Origin: Lachnospiraceae bacterium UBA1721
GTDB lineage: Bacteria; Bacillota; Clostridia; Lachnospirales; Lachnospiraceae
Assembly (NCBI GenBank): GCA_002317155.1
Contig: DCIR01000072.1
Coordinates: forward strand, 1-64,000
Reading direction: 5' to 3'
DNA length: 64,000 nucleotides
Under the pieces are notes generated by a model. The model made no database searches and was not told the DNA's origin. It saw nothing but the letters and a program-made list of their open reading frames with translations. Shown here in pieces: positions 60,978 through 64,000 of this stretch (position 1 is the first letter of the stretch; every line of letters starts with the position of its first letter). Both the position numbers and the translations under genes were made by a program.

Positions 60978-62270
60978 TTACTTTGAAAGAGGTGACTCTC
61001 TGTAGATGATGTCTTCTCTGCTGGGACCGTTGCTGACCATTGTGATCGGATATCCGATTTCCTTTTCGATGAACTCGATATATCCTCTGCAGTTTTCAGG
61101 AAGATCTTCATACTTCTTGATTCCGCGAATATCGCACTTCCATCCGGGAAGGGTCTTAAGTACAGGCTTGCACTTCTCAAGCTTAGCAGTTACAGGGAAG
61201 TCAGTAGTAACTTCACCGTCAAGCTCATAGCCTACGCATACAGGAATCTCATCAAGATATCCAAGTACATCAAGTACTGTAAATGCTACATCGGTAGTTC
61301 CCTGCATACGGCAGCCATACTTAGATGCTACGCAGTCAAACCATCCCATTCTTCTGGGTCTTCCGGTAGTAGCACCGAACTCACCCTTATCTCCGCCTCT
61401 TACTCTGAGTTCCTGAGCTTCGTCTCCGAAGATTTCTGATACGAATGCACCGGCACCTACTGCTGAAGAGTAAGCCTTGCAAACGGTAACAATCTGCTTG
61501 ATCTCATAAGGAGGGATGCCTGCTCCGATTGCACCATAAGCTGCAAGTGTTGAAGAAGAGGTAACCATAGGATAAATTCCGTGATCAGGATCCTTCAATG
61601 TTCCAAGCTGACCCTCAAGGAGAATAGTCTTACCTTCCTTAATAGCCTTGTCAAGGAAGAGTGAAACATCACATACATAAGGAGCTACCATATCACGATA
61701 CTCGTGCAATGTATTGAGAAGCTCTGCAGGATCGATGGGATCCTTGTGATAGAGATGCTCAAGAAGAACATTCTTAAGAGCGCATACTCTTTCAACCTTC
61801 TCACGAAGCACATCCTCATCAAAGAGCTCACTTACCTGGAAGCCAATCTTTGCATATTTATCTGAGTAAAAAGGAGCAATGCCTGACTTGGTAGAACCGA
61901 ATGACTTACCACCGAGTCTCTCCTCCTCATATGCATCAAAAAGCACATGATAAGGCATAACAATCTGACAACGATCACTTACAAGAATCTTAGGAGTAGG
62001 TACGTTCTGACTGGTAACCTCATTAATCTCCTTAAAAAGCTTGGGAATATCAAGCGCTACACCGTTACCGATGATGCTTGTTGTATGTGAATAAAATACT
62101 CCAGAAGGAAGTGTATGTAATGCAAAACGTCCATACTCATTGATAATAGTATGACCTGCATTTGCTCCACCCTGAAAGCGGATTACGATGTCTGCATTCT
62201 CTGCAAGCATATCGGTAATCTTACCTTTTCCTTCATCTCCCCAGTTAGCTCCAACGACTGCTTTGACCAT
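60978..62270 (-). CDS. purA: Adenylosuccinate synthetase
   Basis: Joins IMP and aspartate using GTP, the first committed step to AMP. The 430-aa protein begins MVKAVVGANWGDEGKGK, the family P-loop; GNGVALDIPKL and GATTGRPRRMGW are further family marks. The start is taken at the ATG at 62268-62270 with AAGGAG seven bases upstream, 42 codons inside the longest frame. Confidence 0.97.
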   Translation of the reverse strand: MVKAVVGANWGDEGKGKITDMLAENADIVIRFQGGANAGHTIINEYGRFALHTLPSGVFYSHTTSIIGNGVALDIPKLFKEINEVTSQNVPTPKILVSDRCQIVMPYHVLFDAYEEERLGGKSFGSTKSGIAPFYSDKYAKIGFQVSELFDEDVLREKVERVCALKNVLLEHLYHKDPIDPAELLNTLHEYRDMVAPYVCDVSLFLDKAIKEGKTILLEGQLGTLKDPDHGIYPMVTSSSTLAAYGAIGAGIPPYEIKQIVTVCKAYSSAVGAGAFVSEIFGDEAQELRVRGGDKGEFGATTGRPRRMGWFDCVASKYGCRMQGTTDVAFTVLDVLGYLDEIPVCVGYELDGEVTTDFPVTAKLEKCKPVLKTLPGWKCDIRGIKKYEDLPENCRGYIEFIEKEIGYPITMVSNGPSREDIIYRESPLSK

Positions 62271-62493
62271 TTTTGATCTCCTTTTTATAACTGAACTGTT
62301 AGTAGATATGCTATATGGTTTACATAAAAATAAACTAACCGCATACCGCAAAAAGTATACAACATTTACGCTTTTTAGTAAATGATTTATTTGCATTTAT
62401 TGCCGCATATATAAGTGTTTTTTGCATATATATGCAGTTAAATATTTAATGCCGCTCACAATGAAAAGCTTACTGCCTGCCACAATTAAAACC

Positions 62494-63444
62494 TTACTGC
62501 CTGTCATAATACGCTTTACCACCGCTGGGAAGGAAATAAGTTCTTATATATCCGTCCGATGACAAAACCACAAATTCATTGGTATCTTCAATGTAATAGC
62601 AGTAATCTCCATCTTCTGCCTCAACTTTATGAAGAGCATTGGGATTATTTATAACTGCTGAAGCTGCTGCCTGATAGCTTTCTGCAGAATCAAAGCCCAT
62701 TTCAATTCCGTGCTTCTCATAATGCTGATTGAGAAAATACGAATTTCTGAATACATAATCTACCTGTGCCGGAACCGTCTCCTGTTCTTCAGGCATTATC
62801 TCCGGCTCATCAGGTACTGTCTCCTGCTCTACGGGCACTATCTCCGGTTCTTCAGTCACTGTCTCCTGAATTTCAGGCTCCGAGTCATTAACTGTTGTTT
62901 CTGTGTTATCACTCGCATCAGCATTATTATCTGTACCATCATTAACAACAGTCTCAGTATCTTCTGTATCAGTACCTTCTGTATCAGTATCTTCTATATC
63001 TGAATTATCTATATCCGTGATATCTTCGGCATCTACGAAAGTTTCAGTATCATCAGCATCCACTCCCTCGACTACAGTTACAGTGTTCGTTACTGCCTCA
63101 TTATCGCCGAGTAAATTATTGTCGCCATCTCCCGTCAGCATATTACGTGCGATAAATATTCCACCGATAATCAGCACTATTACAGCAATTGCTATAATGG
63201 CATATAACAAATTCTTATTTCCCGCATTGCCACCGGTATTGATGACCCTACCTGATCCGGGTACATAACCTACATTACTGCCCGCAATTTGCTTTGTTCC
63301 GGTTGCAGAAGCAGAGCTGCCCTTCTTTTTATCACGACAACTCTTACATCTTTTTGGTATCTCCAAGCCTTTACTCTTATAAAATCCTATTTCAGACTCT
63401 TTTAATTCAAATTCCGTTCCACAATCTTTACATACTATCTTCAT
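62494..63444 (-). CDS. Zinc-ribbon, single-pass membrane protein with acidic repeats and a C-terminal nuclease-like domain
   Basis: A 316-aa protein. It opens with a probable zinc ribbon (VCKDCG, then RCKSCRDKKK). A Gly/Ser linker, one membrane helix (residues about 80-100) and a long acidic Asp/Thr/Glu/Pro region with repeated EPEI-P-EQETVP units follow. The last ~85 residues are globular, with NQHYEKHGIEMGF, YYIEDTNEFVVLS and GYIRTYFLPSGG. This pattern recalls barnase/EndoU-type (BECR) nuclease domains, but the match is from memory. Its start follows the end of the small membrane protein gene by one base. Confidence 0.72.
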   Translation of the reverse strand: MKIVCKDCGTEFELKESEIGFYKSKGLEIPKRCKSCRDKKKGSSASATGTKQIAGSNVGYVPGSGRVINTGGNAGNKNLLYAIIAIAVIVLIIGGIFIARNMLTGDGDNNLLGDNEAVTNTVTVVEGVDADDTETFVDAEDITDIDNSDIEDTDTEGTDTEDTETVVNDGTDNNADASDNTETTVNDSEPEIQETVTEEPEIVPVEQETVPDEPEIMPEEQETVPAQVDYVFRNSYFLNQHYEKHGIEMGFDSAESYQAAASAVINNPNALHKVEAEDGDYCYYIEDTNEFVVLSSDGYIRTYFLPSGGKAYYDRQ

Positions 63445-63445
63445 T

Positions 63446-63673
63446 TTATTCACCAACTATATCGTCACTTATATCTTCAGTATCGGCAGGCTCTTCGTCA
63501 CTAACCGCCGCCCCGGTATTACTGCACGAAGCAAAATCAATCTTACTGGACATTACCACCACAACAGCCAATATAACAGCTGCTATTCCAAGTCCCAGCG
63601 ACAAAAGATTCTCCTGGCGTCTGGTTTCTTTTCTAAAATTCTTATTAGGCTTAATCTTGCGTTTTCTCGCCAT
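63446..63673 (-). CDS. Small membrane protein
   Basis: A 75-aa protein with a very basic N terminus (MARKRKIKPNKNFRKETRR), one membrane helix (residues about 24-42), then an acidic tail (DEEPADTEDISDD). No family recognised. A GGGAG is nine bases before the ATG. It lies directly in front of the zinc-ribbon protein gene and probably shares its transcript. Confidence 0.72.
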   Translation of the reverse strand: MARKRKIKPNKNFRKETRRQENLLSLGLGIAAVILAVVVVMSSKIDFASCSNTGAAVSDEEPADTEDISDDIVGE

Positions 63674-63735
63674 GCCAAATCACTCCCAATTTAATCTCTC
63701 ATCACATTGCATTCAAGATCATAAGTTCAGGCCCA

Positions 63736-63978
63736 CTATTTTTCAGCCATTTCCTCTAATCGCGGTGCTCTCGTTTTCGACATCATCCTAAGATCACATG
63801 CACCATATTTGCGATAATTATCCTGTCCTTCATTCAGGCTTACAACATTTGCCCCCGCTTCATCAGGATTTTTCGTCTGAAAAGGATCATTTTCCCAAAA
63901 ACATACCGGGCAAATATCAAACTTCGGATTCTCAGCATCCAAAGTATAAAAACCACAGCACGGACATTTACTCTTCAT
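63736..63978 (-). CDS. CPCC-family cysteine-rich small protein
   Basis: An 80-aa protein with the family start KCPCCGFYTL, a second pair ICPVCFWENDPF, and the usual NEGQDNYRKYGAC and RAPRLEE ending. The four cysteines probably bind zinc. The function of the family is unknown. GAGAGG lies before the ATG. Confidence 0.85.
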   Translation of the reverse strand: MKSKCPCCGFYTLDAENPKFDICPVCFWENDPFQTKNPDEAGANVVSLNEGQDNYRKYGACDLRMMSKTRAPRLEEMAEK

Positions 63979-64000
63979 AAAAACCTCTCTGTTACAGCCA

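Overview
The window looks like a chromosome segment of a low-GC, Gram-positive, obligately anaerobic clostridium, most likely a member of the Lachnospiraceae. Supporting signs are the dgt-dnaG-rpoD-trmK order, lipoprotein-rich envelope genes, a class A-type RNase P RNA, strong AGGAGG ribosome binding sites, a GH94 phosphorylase, and an assimilatory sulfite reductase of the anaerobic type. Most genes lie on the minus strand. I see no insertion sequence, phage gene or CRISPR array. The species cannot be named from this sequence.

Layout. 1-2.1 kb: a CobW-type metallochaperone with a His/Asp-rich stretch (cut by the window edge), RNase P RNA and a YczE-like membrane protein. 2.2-8.9 kb: the housekeeping unit dgt-dnaG-rpoD-trmK-nucleoside kinase. 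9.0-9.35 kb: an unusually folded non-coding element next to tRNA-Leu(CAG). 9.4-21.1 kb: a lipoprotein, htpG under a perfect CIRCE operator, cardiolipin synthase, a PHP phosphoesterase, a cellobiose-phosphorylase-like GH94 enzyme, a parvulin lipoprotein and an unknown protein. 21.3-28.7 kb: proteostasis genes clpB, engB, clpX, clpP and tig, plus a cold-shock gene with a terminator-like hairpin in its leader. 29-31.3 kb: a padR operon with a repeat operator. 31.6-34.7 kb: two related solute-binding lipoproteins without permeases. 34.9 kb: tRNA-Leu(AAG). 35.1-39.5 kb: an SGNH hydrolase, a FecCD-type metal/cobalamin/siderophore ABC transporter split over both strands, and siroheme synthase.

39.7-49.1 kb is the most distinctive region, a sulfur-acquisition island. 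Its promoter-distal half encodes O-acetylhomoserine sulfhydrylase, a siroheme sulfite reductase, TusA, a thioredoxin, a ThiS-like carrier ending in GGGQ, a ThiF-like activating enzyme and a JAMM/M67 protease. This set matches the protein-thiocarboxylate route to homocysteine. Its upstream half encodes a sulfonate-type ABC importer, a second thioredoxin and a leaderless arylsulfotransferase. The two halves carry the same 22-bp operator-like box (TGCCGGCTATAG-N5-ACCTA), each ahead of its first gene, so they look like one regulon that takes organic sulfur to methionine.

49.4-51.6 kb: a TcdA-like ThiF protein, thioredoxin reductase and a second identical tRNA-Leu(AAG). 51.7-59.6 kb: the F1Fo ATP synthase operon atpB-E-F-A-G-D-C followed by two membrane proteins. 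No separate atpH (delta) gene is present. Instead, AtpA carries about 90 extra N-terminal residues that resemble the C-terminal half of delta. 59.9-64 kb: a small membrane protein, a HAD phosphatase, purA, a zinc-ribbon membrane protein with an unusual C-terminal domain, a small membrane protein and a CPCC-type cysteine-rich protein.
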